Counted from the stretch's first letter, positions 1 to 8,291 are shown. The stretch is DNA of 18,362 bases from Bacillota bacterium (GCA_023396795.1 JAEWUY010000084.1:1-18362); one strand, 5' to 3'. The notes: a model not told the origin generated them from the letters alone. Translations and numbers: made by a program.

Positions 1-980
1 CCTGATTTACCACTGACGGTTGTGAAACTACGCCGCGACCTGGTAAACCAGTTATTAATAGTTAGAATTAGGATACTGAACGCTAATAAAATAACTGCCA
101 CGACGTAGCCTTGACCTTTTTTACCAGCCGTAATAATCAAGCCACGCATAGCGATTGAAATCGATGTAAAGCTGTTATCAGCATTTAAAAATGCTGGAAC
201 AGTATAACTAGAAATTGAACTGGCAAAAACCAGCAAAATGGTGGAAATCAAAGCGGGAGCAACAATCGGAAGAGTAATTTTTCTTAAAATCCGAAAGCGC
301 GAAGCTTTTAAAATGGTGGCAGCCTCTTCGAGGTTAGCGTCCATATTACGTAAAATACCTCCAATAAGGATGTAAGCAAATGGAGCGTAGTGAATACCTA
401 AAACAATTGCGCAAGGAACTAAACCATAGACAAAGCCAACTGGCACTTGAATGCCGGTAATGGCTTCTAAAATACCCATTTGGTAATTCGAAGCAGCAAT
501 ACTTGTATTTTTAAAGAAGTTTTCCCAGAACATGGCGATCGACCATGAAGGCATGATGTAAGGAAAAATAAAAACAGCGGAAATAAATTTCTTAAAAGGG
601 AGATTACTGCGAGTAATAAGCCACGCTAGCACGCCACCACCAATAACAGCAATTAAACAAGCCAATAAGGCCATGAAAACTGATTTATATAGTGGTTGCC
701 AAAAGAAGTAAAGCGAATAATCTGAATTAGCATTAAATAACAAATTGGGCCATTGTGCCCAAGTAAGGTCGCCTTTTTTAACGGCTGTGCCCCATATTTC
801 ATTGATCTCGCGAGCTTCAGAAATACTTTGAACCATGAAGGAATCGAGAACTAAAGAAATAAGTGGGAAAATGACGGTTGCCGTCAATAATAATGTGAAG
901 AAAAGCAAGATGATATTGGCGGGTTTGGAAAAAAATGTTTTTGTTCTATTCCATATCTTGCTAAAGGACAATGTTTTCAT
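1..980 (-). CDS. ABC transporter permease, iron(III)/polyamine/phosphonate-like type (3' end outside window)
   Basis: Read leftward from the ATG at 980, the frame stays open for 326 codons to the window edge, so the C-terminus is missing. The start follows an AGGTGG ribosome binding site about 10 nt upstream. The protein opens with a short basic stretch and a strong hydrophobic segment near residues 22-45. A periplasm-side loop follows, then several membrane helices. The binding-protein-dependent permease signature (EAA loop) is visible near residues 230-255 as EEAATILKASRFRILRKI followed by TLP. That loop contacts the ATPase in this superfamily. The first EAA loop lies near residue 235 and the frame remains open afterwards, so it could be a fused two-domain FbpB/ThiP-like permease rather than a single MalF/PotB-like subunit; this is inference. 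It is the second gene of an operon behind the solute-binding lipoprotein, with a 98-nt gap. The substrate cannot be read from the sequence. Confidence 0.85.
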   Translation of the reverse strand, partial: MKTLSFSKIWNRTKTFFSKPANIILLFFTLLLTATVIFPLISLVLDSFMVQSISEAREINEIWGTAVKKGDLTWAQWPNLLFNANSDYSLYFFWQPLYKSVFMALLACLIAVIGGGVLAWLITRSNLPFKKFISAVFIFPYIMPSWSIAMFWENFFKNTSIAASNYQMGILEAITGIQVPVGFVYGLVPCAIVLGIHYAPFAYILIGGILRNMDANLEEAATILKASRFRILRKITLPIVAPALISTILLVFASSISSYTVPAFLNADNSFTSISIAMRGLIITAGKKGQGYVVAVILLAFSILILTINNWFTRSRRSFTTVSGKS

Positions 981-1006
981 TAATTATTTTCCACCTATAT
1001 ATTGGG

Positions 1007-1041
1007 AACGGGAGAAATCGCACCAAAGGATTCCTCCCGTT
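1007..1041 (-). other. Intercistronic stem-loop between binding-protein and permease genes
   Basis: A perfect 8-bp inverted repeat, AACGGGAG with CTCCCGTT, encloses a 19-nt loop in the 98-nt gap between the solute-binding protein and the permease. No T-run follows on the minus strand, so it does not look like a complete intrinsic terminator. In many binding-protein operons a hairpin at this place protects the upstream message or partly stops transcription, so that the binding protein exceeds the permease. That role here is inference. Confidence 0.5.
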
Positions 1042-1078
1042 TCATTTCAAAGAACGGCTAAGTTATCAATAACGATAA

Positions 1079-2362
1079 TTAGGAGGCTTTGCTATTGCTG
1101 GAGACGAGGGCGAGGATTTCGTTAATGCGAGCGCCTTTGACGGTGCTTAGGTAAGCAAAATCTTCGTTAATTGATTTTTCAATCCATTCAGCTTTCGACC
1201 AGTCATTGTCATTGACACCAACAGTGTTGGAAGTGCAAGGATAATAATAACCATACATGTTAGCTGGATCGCCAGCGCTATTGGGGGTACTGGAATTGTA
1301 GCACATTGTTTGGTAACATTCTGGAGTTAAAAGGAAACGAGCATATAAACAAGCGGTATATGGGTGTTCAGCATTTTTAACGATTTGGCTATACATCGCA
1401 TACATAAAGCCGTTAAAGCCTTCGATTTCTTTATTCCAGTCAACGGTATCCATGGCGGTTTCTTCACCATAGGTAGCGCCAGCGGCGTCTTTCATCTTGG
1501 CAAATGCGCCATAATAGATGAATGGATCAACGCCTTCTTGAAGAACTTCTTCATATTGAGTTTTCTTCATGGATGTGCCATCACTGGAGTGCCATTTGGA
1601 AATGTTAGCAATAAATTCGTGAACGAATTGTTCGCCACAGGAATTATAATCTTCACTTGCGGCCCAAGCTGTTCCGTAATAACTTTGGTAAGCAGCTTCG
1701 ATTCTTTCTTGGTTAGCTTCATCATAGAGGCTAAGAATGAATGACATATTGATTTGTTCGGTAATTGGGCTTTGGAATGAGAGGTTGTCTAAGTGATCGG
1801 CGTCTTCTGAACTTCCAGCCAATTGCCAAATGTTGTGGAGATCAACGCCTAAGCGCTCATTGGAGAAGAAGATCTTATTGAAATATAGACCTTTTAACGG
1901 GTAAGTGTTTTCTTCTGGTAAATTGAGAGCTTCATAATCACTTGGAATGTAGTTAAGCGTAATTCCGGCTTCGAGATAGTCGGCTAAGCTACGAGCATCT
2001 TGGACGAGAGCGAAGTCCGCGAAATACGAAGTATCAGCTTGTTCAAGAGCGGTTAATAAGGCATAATCCTTATAACTGTTATTGACGTAAGTGTTGACAT
2101 CGTATTCCATCCACTCGTAAGTTTCGCAGAATTTGGTTAAGGCTTTGGCCAAGGTCGAGGTTAAACCGACGACTTTGAACGTGGAATCTGAAGCTTCCAT
2201 TTCTGCTTGGGAAGCTGCTTCCAATTCTTCAAGAGTCATTTCACTAGCTTTGGCAACGATAGATGCGGTTGAACCATCATCCGTAGCGGGGTCGCAGCTA
2301 GTCAAGACAATTGAAGACGTGACGAAAAGTGAAGCGCATAGAATTATAAATGCTTTCTTCAT
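1079..2362 (-). CDS. ABC transporter extracellular solute-binding lipoprotein
   Basis: A 427-residue exported lipoprotein. MKK is followed by a hydrophobic stretch and a lipobox LTSC with the lipidated Cys at residue 23, then a short acidic, Ser/Thr-rich linker. The mature part is about 400 residues, the usual size of an ABC-type solute-binding protein, with Tyr/Trp-rich stretches (for example MYGYYYPC) that would fit a binding cleft. I recognise the family mainly from size, lipoprotein signal and position directly ahead of an ABC permease on the same strand, not from a diagnostic motif. The start at 2362 has an AGGAGGA ribosome binding site at 2372-2378 and a good promoter at 2396-2424. It would sit on the outer face of the membrane and feed the permease. 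The ligand is unknown; the neighbouring aldolases suggest a sugar or sugar phosphate, while the permease type suggests iron, polyamine or phosphonate. No ATPase gene is visible, so it should lie beyond the left edge. Confidence 0.8.
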   Translation of the reverse strand: MKKAFIILCASLFVTSSIVLTSCDPATDDGSTASIVAKASEMTLEELEAASQAEMEASDSTFKVVGLTSTLAKALTKFCETYEWMEYDVNTYVNNSYKDYALLTALEQADTSYFADFALVQDARSLADYLEAGITLNYIPSDYEALNLPEENTYPLKGLYFNKIFFSNERLGVDLHNIWQLAGSSEDADHLDNLSFQSPITEQINMSFILSLYDEANQERIEAAYQSYYGTAWAASEDYNSCGEQFVHEFIANISKWHSSDGTSMKKTQYEEVLQEGVDPFIYYGAFAKMKDAAGATYGEETAMDTVDWNKEIEGFNGFMYAMYSQIVKNAEHPYTACLYARFLLTPECYQTMCYNSSTPNSAGDPANMYGYYYPCTSNTVGVNDNDWSKAEWIEKSINEDFAYLSTVKGARINEILALVSSNSKAS

Positions 2363-2395
2363 GTTTTTTGATCCTCCTAGAATCTTTCTGAAAAT

Positions 2396-2424
2396 ATTTT
2401 AGCACGATGATTTTTTTTAAACAA
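2396..2424 (-). promoter_or_regulatory. Sigma-A-type promoter of the ABC transporter operon
   Basis: On the minus strand a -35 TTGTTT (2419-2424) is followed after exactly 17 bp by a -10 TAAAAT (2396-2401), preceded by TGC, which resembles an extended -10. Transcription would start about 25 nt ahead of the binding-protein ATG, just leaving room for its ribosome binding site. The cre-like palindrome lies just upstream of this -35. Confidence 0.65.
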
Positions 2425-2432
2425 TATTTTTA

Positions 2433-2448
2433 TTGTAAACGTTTACAA
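2433..2448. promoter_or_regulatory. Perfect palindromic LacI-family operator, cre-like (TTGTAAACGTTTACAA)
   Basis: The 16-bp sequence is a perfect inverted repeat with a central CG, the hallmark of LacI/GalR-family operators. It fits every position of the Bacillus cre consensus WTGNNARCGNWWWCAW. It lies in the 172-bp divergent spacer between the ABC operon and the aldolases, 8 bp upstream of the -35 of the leftward promoter and 86 bp ahead of the first aldolase start. CcpA sites placed upstream of a -35 can activate, while those within or after a promoter repress, so the sign of the effect is open. A dedicated LacI-type sugar regulator is the alternative; no such regulator is encoded in this window. 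Confidence 0.75.
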
Positions 2449-2524
2449 ATAATTATTTTTTTCATTTTGTTCTATTATTTTAAGTGTTATTGTAGTATTA
2501 GAAGCGCCATATGAGGCAACTGCC

Positions 2525-2529
2525 AGGAG
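2525..2529 (+). promoter_or_regulatory. Ribosome binding site fixing the start of the first aldolase
   Basis: AGGAG sits 5 nt ahead of the ATG at 2535. The in-frame ATG at 2511 has no such site and would add eight residues that the paralogue lacks. Both paralogues begin MPLVN from the downstream ATG. Confidence 0.75.
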
Positions 2530-2534
2530 TCATC

Positions 2535-3470
2535 ATGCCATTAGTCAACACCAATGAAATGTTCAAAAAAGCATACGAAGAAGGTTACGCGGTCGGATGT
2601 TTTAATGTTGATAGTTTGGCCATGGTCCAAGCTGTACTATGTGCTGCCGAACAAGCATCCTCGCCAGTGATGATCGCCTTTTCAAAAGGATCGCGCGAGT
2701 TTATGCACCCAGGTAATATAAAGATTTTAATAAAGGTTGTCGCCCAAGACTTAACGATTCCTTACGCCATCCATTTAGATCACGGTAAAAATTTTGAAAT
2801 TTGCAAAGACTGCATTGATGAAGGCTTCACGAGCGTGATGATTGATGCCTCATCGCATAGTTTAGAAGAAAATATTCGTATTACTAAAGAAGTTGTTGAA
2901 TACGCTCACGCAAGAGGCGTTAGTGTTGAGGGTGAACTTGGTGCCATCGCAGGTGATGAAGAAAATCCTGATGATGCAAGCACACAAAATCGCTACACCA
3001 ATGTCGATGATGTTGTTCGCTTCGTTCAAGAAACAGGTGTTGATAGTCTCGCTGTTTCAATTGGAACAGTGCATGGCATGCAAAAATTTGCCCCAGGAGA
3101 AATCCCTTCCCTAAAATTCGATATTCTAGAAGATATTAAACGACGTCTTCCCGGTTTCCCGCTTGTTTTACACGGTTCATCCAGTGTACCGCCCGAATTA
3201 GTGAATAACTTCAATCGCTACGGTGGAAAAATAACTAATGCGATAGGAGTACCCGAGGATTTGCTTCGCAAAGCCGCAGCAATAAATGTTTGTAAAATCA
3301 ACATTGGTACTGACTTCCGTATGGCATATGTTGGGGGCCTGCGTCGCTCACTAGCGGAACATCCCGATCGTTTCGAACCGCGCTACTTTCTTAGCCCCGC
3401 TAAAGAAGCCGCTCAAAATACTGTCGCGTACAAATTGGCCCATGTCTTCATGAGTGCCAATCGTGTATAA
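2535..3470 (+). CDS. fba: Class II (zinc) fructose-bisphosphate / ketose-bisphosphate aldolase, paralogue A
   Basis: A 311-residue cytoplasmic aldolase that would cleave fructose 1,6-bisphosphate, or a related ketose bisphosphate, to dihydroxyacetone phosphate and an aldehyde. Class II motifs are all present: HLDHG with catalytic Asp82 and zinc ligand His83, VEGELG around residues 131-136, GTVHG with His180, VLHGSS with His213 and the phosphate-binding KINIGTD near residue 265. Members of this subgroup carry an insert of the type YGGKITNAIGVPEDLLRKAA between the third His and KIN, also seen here. Length is normal. The second aldolase starts 44 nt downstream in the same direction, and alignment through residue 220 needs no gap, which points to tandem duplication. 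Substrate is not fixed by sequence: tagatose bisphosphate or other ketose phosphates are possible. The position next to an ABC transporter operon with a shared cre-like operator suggests nutrient-controlled expression. Confidence 0.93.
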   Translation: MPLVNTNEMFKKAYEEGYAVGCFNVDSLAMVQAVLCAAEQASSPVMIAFSKGSREFMHPGNIKILIKVVAQDLTIPYAIHLDHGKNFEICKDCIDEGFTSVMIDASSHSLEENIRITKEVVEYAHARGVSVEGELGAIAGDEENPDDASTQNRYTNVDDVVRFVQETGVDSLAVSIGTVHGMQKFAPGEIPSLKFDILEDIKRRLPGFPLVLHGSSSVPPELVNNFNRYGGKITNAIGVPEDLLRKAAAINVCKINIGTDFRMAYVGGLRRSLAEHPDRFEPRYFLSPAKEAAQNTVAYKLAHVFMSANRV

Positions 3471-3501
3471 AACTAATCTCATTCAACATGCCCAGAGCAT
3501 C

Positions 3502-3507
3502 AGGAGG
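3502..3507 (+). promoter_or_regulatory. Ribosome binding site fixing the start of the second aldolase
   Basis: AGGAGG lies 7 nt ahead of the ATG at 3515. The upstream in-frame ATG at 3488 has no ribosome binding site and would add nine residues foreign to the family. Confidence 0.8.
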
Positions 3508-3514
3508 AAAGAAT

Positions 3515-4456
3515 ATGCCATTAGTAAATTCTAAAGAGTTGTTTGCCAAAGCCTACAAAGGAAAGTATGCCATCGGAGCTTTTAATGTCGATAATATCGA
3601 TATCATGAAAGCCGTTCTTAAAGCCGCTGAACAAACCAAATCGCCAGTCATTATCGCCATTTCAAGTGGTGCCCTTGGTTTTATTGGAAAAGATTTCATT
3701 AAGAATGCCATTGACGATGCTTTAAAAAGCATCACCGTTCCTGTTGTTTTACATCTTGACCACGGCAAAAGCGTTGAGCTATGCAAACAATGCGTCGACA
3801 TCGGCTTTTCAAGTGTCATGATTGATGCTTCGGCTTATGAGTTTGATAAAAACATTGCCCTTACCAAAGAAGTTGTCGAGTACGCCCACGCTAGAGGCGT
3901 GACCGTTGAAAGCGAACTCGGAGCCATTGCTGGTATTGAAGAAGACATTCAAGTCGACGATAAATACGGACATTTCACTCATCCTGATGATGTGGTTGAA
4001 TTTGTAAGTAAAACTGGTATTGATAGTTTAGCAATTGCGATTGGCACCGCCCATGGCGCGTTTAAATTCAAACCTGGACAAAAACCGCAACTCCGCTTTG
4101 ATATTCTTGAAGAGATTGAAAATAAATTACCGGGTTTCCCATTGGTCCTTCATGGCGCTTCAAGTGTTCCCAAGACCTATTTAGAAACTCTTAACAAATA
4201 CGGCGGCAAAATGCCAGAAGCCGTTGGCATTCCTGAAGATATGTTACGAGAGGCCTCAAGCCACGCTGTTTGCAAAATTAACGTTGGTACCGATATTCGT
4301 GTCGCTTTTGTCGGAGGAATCCGCAAAGCTTTATACGAAAAACCAGAAGAATTTGACACACGTTTATTTATAAACGCCGGTCTTGATGCAATTACTTCAT
4401 TAGTGTCCGACAAAATGGTGAACGTGTTTGGTTCGGCTGGTCACGCTAACGACTAA
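3515..4456 (+). CDS. fba: Class II (zinc) fructose-bisphosphate / ketose-bisphosphate aldolase, paralogue B
   Basis: A 313-residue class II aldolase, more than half identical by eye to the gene just upstream and collinear with it. Catalytic and metal-site motifs are complete: HLDHG (Asp82, His83), VESELG, GTAHG (His180), VLHGAS (His213), KINVGTD. The two copies differ near the position where E. coli FbaA carries Ser61: copy A reads AFSKGSREF, copy B reads AISSGALGF. They also differ in the loop around residues 141-156 and in the C-terminal 40 residues. These differences could give the copies different substrates or one a backup role; that is inference. The gene is likely co-transcribed with copy A, and the strong terminator at 4473-4499 closes the unit. 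Confidence 0.93.
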   Translation: MPLVNSKELFAKAYKGKYAIGAFNVDNIDIMKAVLKAAEQTKSPVIIAISSGALGFIGKDFIKNAIDDALKSITVPVVLHLDHGKSVELCKQCVDIGFSSVMIDASAYEFDKNIALTKEVVEYAHARGVTVESELGAIAGIEEDIQVDDKYGHFTHPDDVVEFVSKTGIDSLAIAIGTAHGAFKFKPGQKPQLRFDILEEIENKLPGFPLVLHGASSVPKTYLETLNKYGGKMPEAVGIPEDMLREASSHAVCKINVGTDIRVAFVGGIRKALYEKPEEFDTRLFINAGLDAITSLVSDKMVNVFGSAGHAND

Positions 4457-4472
4457 TTAATTGCTATTAATT

Positions 4473-4499
4473 AAAAAACGCGGTATTTCCGCGTTTTTT
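4473..4499. terminator. Bidirectional intrinsic terminator between aldolases and ybjQ
   Basis: A perfect 11-bp stem, AAAAAACGCGG with CCGCGTTTTTT, encloses a 5-nt loop TATTT. The GC core is followed by a T-run on either strand, so it can end the rightward aldolase transcript (stop at 4456) and the leftward fprA-ybjQ transcript (stop at 4507). Confidence 0.93.
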
Positions 4500-4506
4500 G
4501 TTCACT

Positions 4507-4860
4507 CTATGATTTTGAATTAACTTTTCTAACGATAACAGCTGTTCCGGAAATCGATACGCCGATGTTACCATCATTAAGATTTCTCGTTGTTTCGATA
4601 TCAACACCAATAATGGCGTTCGCCCCCAATTTTTTAGCCTTAGCGATTAGTTCGTTTTTAACTTCGCTTTTAACTTCTTCGATACGATCAGATATAGCAT
4701 TTAGTCTTTCGCCAGTCCAGCCTTTAAACATATCACCGAAACTCTTCATACTAGTTGAAAAACTAATACCAAAAATACTTTCTTCGAATAAAACATCCAA
4801 GTATTCAGTAACTTCATAACCATCTAAGAGATGGGTAGTCGAGATAATAAAATCTTCCAT
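4507..4860 (-). CDS. ybjQ: YbjQ/UPF0145 family protein
   Basis: A 117-residue protein of the YbjQ (DUF74) family, whose members are usually about 105 residues long and assemble into oligomers; no enzyme activity is firmly established for them. The family pattern is visible as an N-terminal beta strand region with the phrase GYEVTEYLDVLFEESIFG, a helical middle rich in Glu/Lys, then AKKLGANAIIGVDIE and a C-terminal strand SGTAVIVRKV. No signal peptide or membrane segment is present, so it should be cytoplasmic. AGGAG precedes the ATG. It starts 17 nt after the fprA stop and is most likely co-transcribed with it, ending at the bidirectional terminator. Some relatives have been suggested to bind metal or heavy-metal stress ligands, but nothing in this copy proves that. 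Confidence 0.88.
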   Translation of the reverse strand: MEDFIISTTHLLDGYEVTEYLDVLFEESIFGISFSTSMKSFGDMFKGWTGERLNAISDRIEEVKSEVKNELIAKAKKLGANAIIGVDIETTRNLNDGNIGVSISGTAVIVRKVNSKS

Positions 4861-4877
4861 ATTTTTCTCCTTTTATA

Positions 4878-6080
4878 TCAAATAGTGTCGACAATGGCCT
4901 TGGCTAATAAACGTAAAGCTTGAAGCTGTTCGTTTTTAAGAGATGACTTAATTGTAAATTTTTCAGCATTAACAATTTTGTTATTTTTAAGTTTCGCGAA
5001 ATGGCTGCGAATTATGCTGTCAGCGTTTGGCGCCCACGAACCGTTTTCAATAATGGCAATCGTGCGATTTTGAATATTTGATGCGACGATATCATTAACG
5101 AGTGTTTCCATGCGTGGGAAAAGCCGAAAATTGTAAGTTGAAGAAGCAATAACGAGATGCGAGTAACGATAAATATTGCTTATGATGTAAGAAGGATCAA
5201 GAGATGAAACATCATTGATACGAATATTTTTAACACCTAACTCAGAAAGAAAACTACCAAGAATGTCTACTGCTTCTTCAGTGTTTCCGTATATAGAACC
5301 AAAAGCGATAACAACGCCTTTCTCTTCATAAGAATATGATGCCCAAGTCCGATATTTTTCAAGATACCAGACAATATTTTCACGCCACAAAGGTCCGTGT
5401 AGAGGTAACAAATAATTAACTTTTAAAGTGGATATTTTATCAAGCAATGACAACGTTTGGGATCCATATTTCCCAATAATATTTGCATAGTAACGACGTG
5501 CTTCTTCAAGCCATGTTCCTTCAAAATCAAGTTGATCAGCAAAGAGGTTGCCCTCAAGCGCGCCAAAGGTTCCAAATGCATCCGCGCTAAAAAGCAGGCC
5601 TTGACTAACTTCATAAGTTACCATCACCTCGGGCCAATGAACCATTGGAGCCATGAAAAACTTCAATGTTTTTTGACCAATCCGCAAAGTGTCACCTTCG
5701 GAAACTTCAAGAATGCGACCGTCAAGGTTAAGATCATAAAACTGTTGAAGAAGACGAAATGTCGTCTTATTGCCAACGAGGGTAACGTCAGGGTATTTTC
5801 TAATAATATCGGGAATTAAAGCGCAATGGTCTGGTTCCATGTGGTTAATAACTAAGTAATCGAGTTTGCGTTGACCTAAAACCGCGAGAATATTTTCTAA
5901 AAATTGCTGTCCTCCGGTTCTATCAACGGTGTCAAGTAAGACGGTTTTTTCGTCAACTAAAAGAAAGGAATTATAAGCCATTCCGCGAGTAACGGGATGT
6001 GTATTTTCAAACATTGTGATGCGTCGGTCGTTAACTCCGACGTAATAAACGCCTTCTAACAATTGTCTTGCGTTATGCAT
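4878..6080 (-). CDS. fprA: A-type flavodiiron protein (O2/NO reductase)
   Basis: A 400-residue flavodiiron protein of normal length. The N-terminal metallo-beta-lactamase-like domain (about 1-250) carries the full diiron ligand set: the HxExDH motif as His80, Glu82, Asp84 and His85, then His148, Asp167 and His228. The C-terminal flavodoxin-like domain (about 255-400) begins VVIAFGSIYGNTEE, with the phosphate-binding loop for FMN. Such enzymes reduce O2 to water or NO to N2O in the cytoplasm of anaerobes, usually fed by rubredoxin or F420H2; there is no fused rubredoxin or flavin reductase domain here, so an external donor is needed and none is encoded nearby. AGGAG precedes the start and a near-consensus promoter lies just upstream. 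ybjQ follows after 17 nt. Confidence 0.95.
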   Translation of the reverse strand: MHNARQLLEGVYYVGVNDRRITMFENTHPVTRGMAYNSFLLVDEKTVLLDTVDRTGGQQFLENILAVLGQRKLDYLVINHMEPDHCALIPDIIRKYPDVTLVGNKTTFRLLQQFYDLNLDGRILEVSEGDTLRIGQKTLKFFMAPMVHWPEVMVTYEVSQGLLFSADAFGTFGALEGNLFADQLDFEGTWLEEARRYYANIIGKYGSQTLSLLDKISTLKVNYLLPLHGPLWRENIVWYLEKYRTWASYSYEEKGVVIAFGSIYGNTEEAVDILGSFLSELGVKNIRINDVSSLDPSYIISNIYRYSHLVIASSTYNFRLFPRMETLVNDIVASNIQNRTIAIIENGSWAPNADSIIRSHFAKLKNNKIVNAEKFTIKSSLKNEQLQALRLLAKAIVDTI

Positions 6081-6109
6081 AATAAAACTCCTATCTATTT
6101 ACCAACAAG

Positions 6110-6138
6110 ATTATATCTATATATAACGCCCTTAACAA
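6110..6138 (-). promoter_or_regulatory. Sigma-A-type promoter of fprA-ybjQ
   Basis: On the minus strand TTGTTA (6133-6138) and a perfect TATAAT (6110-6115) are separated by 17 bp. Transcription would begin about 25 nt ahead of the fprA ATG. This is the best-matching promoter in the window. I see no clear operator around it. Confidence 0.8.
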
Positions 6139-6201
6139 ATAATATGACAAGAGGCGAGATATTCATACTTAAAAAATCATCAAAATTTAAATAAAATGTC
6201 T

Positions 6202-8253
6202 TTAATTCGCGTCTTTTTTCTTCTTTTTTCCAATTACAAAAACGTAATAACTAGTCAAACCAATCGTGCCCAAAACACTTAAGGAAAAGAAAACATAACC
6301 AGTGATAGCTAGCCCTGTACCGGGGTAAGAAACGCCGACCAAAGAATCGCCAATATCGACATTAAAGGCTATTAATCCATCAATATTTAATACTTCTTTT
6401 TTACTCTTTTCTCCTTCTTCATTAATTACTTCAACTTGATAACCAGGGTAATAAATTAATGGCATCTGAATCAAAGAAGCTTCGGTAACGGCAAGACTCA
6501 ATTCATAATTTGGCGTTTCTCTGAGCTCGACATCAATTAAAGTATTGCCCGTTAACGCGACAGGATCATAGGGATATTCTTCAACGAAACTAGTTTTTAA
6601 CGCTAGACGAATTGAATAATACAAAGTTTCTTCATAATCAGAAACATAATCGTTTTGAAAGAAAACTTGAGGCGCGTATTCTTTGTTCCAGCCGATCGAA
6701 GAATTATATTCAAGAAATTGTTCGTCACCGTGATATATTTCGGCGGTGCTTTCTCCAGCGGCTATCTTTTCATAATTCAGACGTTTCTCCGGCAAGGCTT
6801 GATTAGTCACGAGACAAAAGCCAAGGGCTACCACTGCCACTGATGAAACAATTTTTTTGTCTTTAAAGCGGTAGACAAGCCAACCAATCGCCCAACTAAG
6901 GAAAAATTGCACATAGGCCCATAACCGCCACGGAAATTGAATCATTAAAAGTGGCTCAGGCATTATTCGCCAAATCCATCCTTGAGTTATTAAAGCAAAC
7001 GTTAAAAGCAAAATTCCAAGAAGAAACCAAAAATCGACTTCTTTATATAGGGGTTTATGAACCTCTTCTTGATCTTTAGTTATTTCTTGAATTGAACGGA
7101 CATAATTAATAACGAAGTACAAGATAATAACAATAATGGTTGCCATAATAACTTCGTTACGCATCGCAAAAATAAGTATCAAACCAAGATAAACAAGCGC
7201 ACTAATTGGAAAATGAAAATATTTAAGTGCTTTAATCGTCTTTAGGCTTTGGTCAATTAGTATGAAAATGAAGCTAAAAAACAAAAAGGAAATAATTTGC
7301 GTAAGCATTATGCTGACATTCATTGTTGTGGGATTTGATCCATTCATATATGGAAAATTCAAAAAACCCGAATAGTTAAAAGCCGTAAAAGCTCGGTTTG
7401 AAACAAGTTCAGCAGTCGTCCACATTCGCGATGAGTCGGATATATTATATAGACCTGTCGCCAATAATTCGGCAGTTGGAAAAAGCTGAATCGACATTAT
7501 GCCAACTAGTAAAAAAACAGAAATAAGCCCAGTAATCCAATAACGACGTTGCTTACAAAGTTTAATAATCTTATCAATATTAACAAGAAGGAAAATAACA
7601 CCAAAAATAAACCCAAACATCGCCGTTAAATTATGGCTTAAAAAGAGCAAAGACCCGCCGACGATGGTTGCGATAAAAGGCCCAACCTTAATTTCGTCTT
7701 TAAAATTAACGATGCCATAAAGCCCGTGAAAGAATAACGGAATAAAGGTTATCGCTAAAGCTTCGGCATAGGCCGCACGACATAACGCATCAAAGATGCG
7801 ATAAGGATAAATTACGTATAATGATGCTGCAATGGTCGCAGCAATTTGATTTTTAGTGGCTTTTAAAACAAACCGATACATAAAAATACCAGACACAAAA
7901 ACGGCAATGAACATTACAACTTTAATAGCGCTGACAGCATTGCCGCCAAGTCCGTGCGTCACAAAATAAATTAGACCTGCCAAGATATGAAAAAGGGGCG
8001 AATAGAATAGTCGACGACCAATGCCGAGATTTGAAGCTAAATAAGTCGATATACGAGATATGCTGCCTTCATTTAATATCGACAGGTATTCATCACTAAC
8101 ATTTGCAAGATGAAAATGTAAATCATCGCCGATTAATAGCCCTTCATAGAAAAACACATAAAGAGCTACAAAAGAAAGACCCAAGATGATTACATAAGGT
8201 AGTAACCACAGGGCTTGCTTTTTAAAATCCAAATCTTTAATTTTTCGGAGCAT
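6202..8253 (-). CDS. Large polytopic membrane protein, GT-C / PTPS-related membrane family
   Basis: A 683-residue membrane protein with roughly a dozen hydrophobic segments. After the first helix (about 15-36) comes an acidic outside motif GDDLHFHLANV near residue 41, and then LFYSPLFHILAGLIY around residue 82. This layout (acid-rich first loop with FHL, then a tyrosine-rich loop) resembles the 6-pyruvoyl-tetrahydropterin-synthase-related membrane family and GT-C glycosyltransferases that use polyprenyl-linked sugars at the outer face. Residues from about 480 to 640 form an extracytoplasmic beta-rich region, followed by a last helix and a very basic tail (GKKKKKDAN). AAAGGA precedes the ATG. 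It follows the SHOCT gene by 38 nt on the same strand. The glycosyl-transfer role is inference from topology; an export or envelope-assembly role is possible. Confidence 0.7.
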   Translation of the reverse strand: MLRKIKDLDFKKQALWLLPYVIILGLSFVALYVFFYEGLLIGDDLHFHLANVSDEYLSILNEGSISRISTYLASNLGIGRRLFYSPLFHILAGLIYFVTHGLGGNAVSAIKVVMFIAVFVSGIFMYRFVLKATKNQIAATIAASLYVIYPYRIFDALCRAAYAEALAITFIPLFFHGLYGIVNFKDEIKVGPFIATIVGGSLLFLSHNLTAMFGFIFGVIFLLVNIDKIIKLCKQRRYWITGLISVFLLVGIMSIQLFPTAELLATGLYNISDSSRMWTTAELVSNRAFTAFNYSGFLNFPYMNGSNPTTMNVSIMLTQIISFLFFSFIFILIDQSLKTIKALKYFHFPISALVYLGLILIFAMRNEVIMATIIVIILYFVINYVRSIQEITKDQEEVHKPLYKEVDFWFLLGILLLTFALITQGWIWRIMPEPLLMIQFPWRLWAYVQFFLSWAIGWLVYRFKDKKIVSSVAVVALGFCLVTNQALPEKRLNYEKIAAGESTAEIYHGDEQFLEYNSSIGWNKEYAPQVFFQNDYVSDYEETLYYSIRLALKTSFVEEYPYDPVALTGNTLIDVELRETPNYELSLAVTEASLIQMPLIYYPGYQVEVINEEGEKSKKEVLNIDGLIAFNVDIGDSLVGVSYPGTGLAITGYVFFSLSVLGTIGLTSYYVFVIGKKKKKDAN

Positions 8254-8291
8254 GAATTCCTTTCGCCTTTATTTAACGCCACAACAATCCA

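Noticed and set aside
835..1125. Open frame on the plus strand across the permease start
   Set aside because: It lies antisense to the permease start and binding-protein end, lacks a ribosome binding site, and shows no family pattern.
2511..2534. Upstream ATG as the start of the first aldolase (and likewise 3488 for the second)
   Set aside because: Neither has a ribosome binding site; the downstream ATGs do, and they give matching MPLVN starts in both paralogues.
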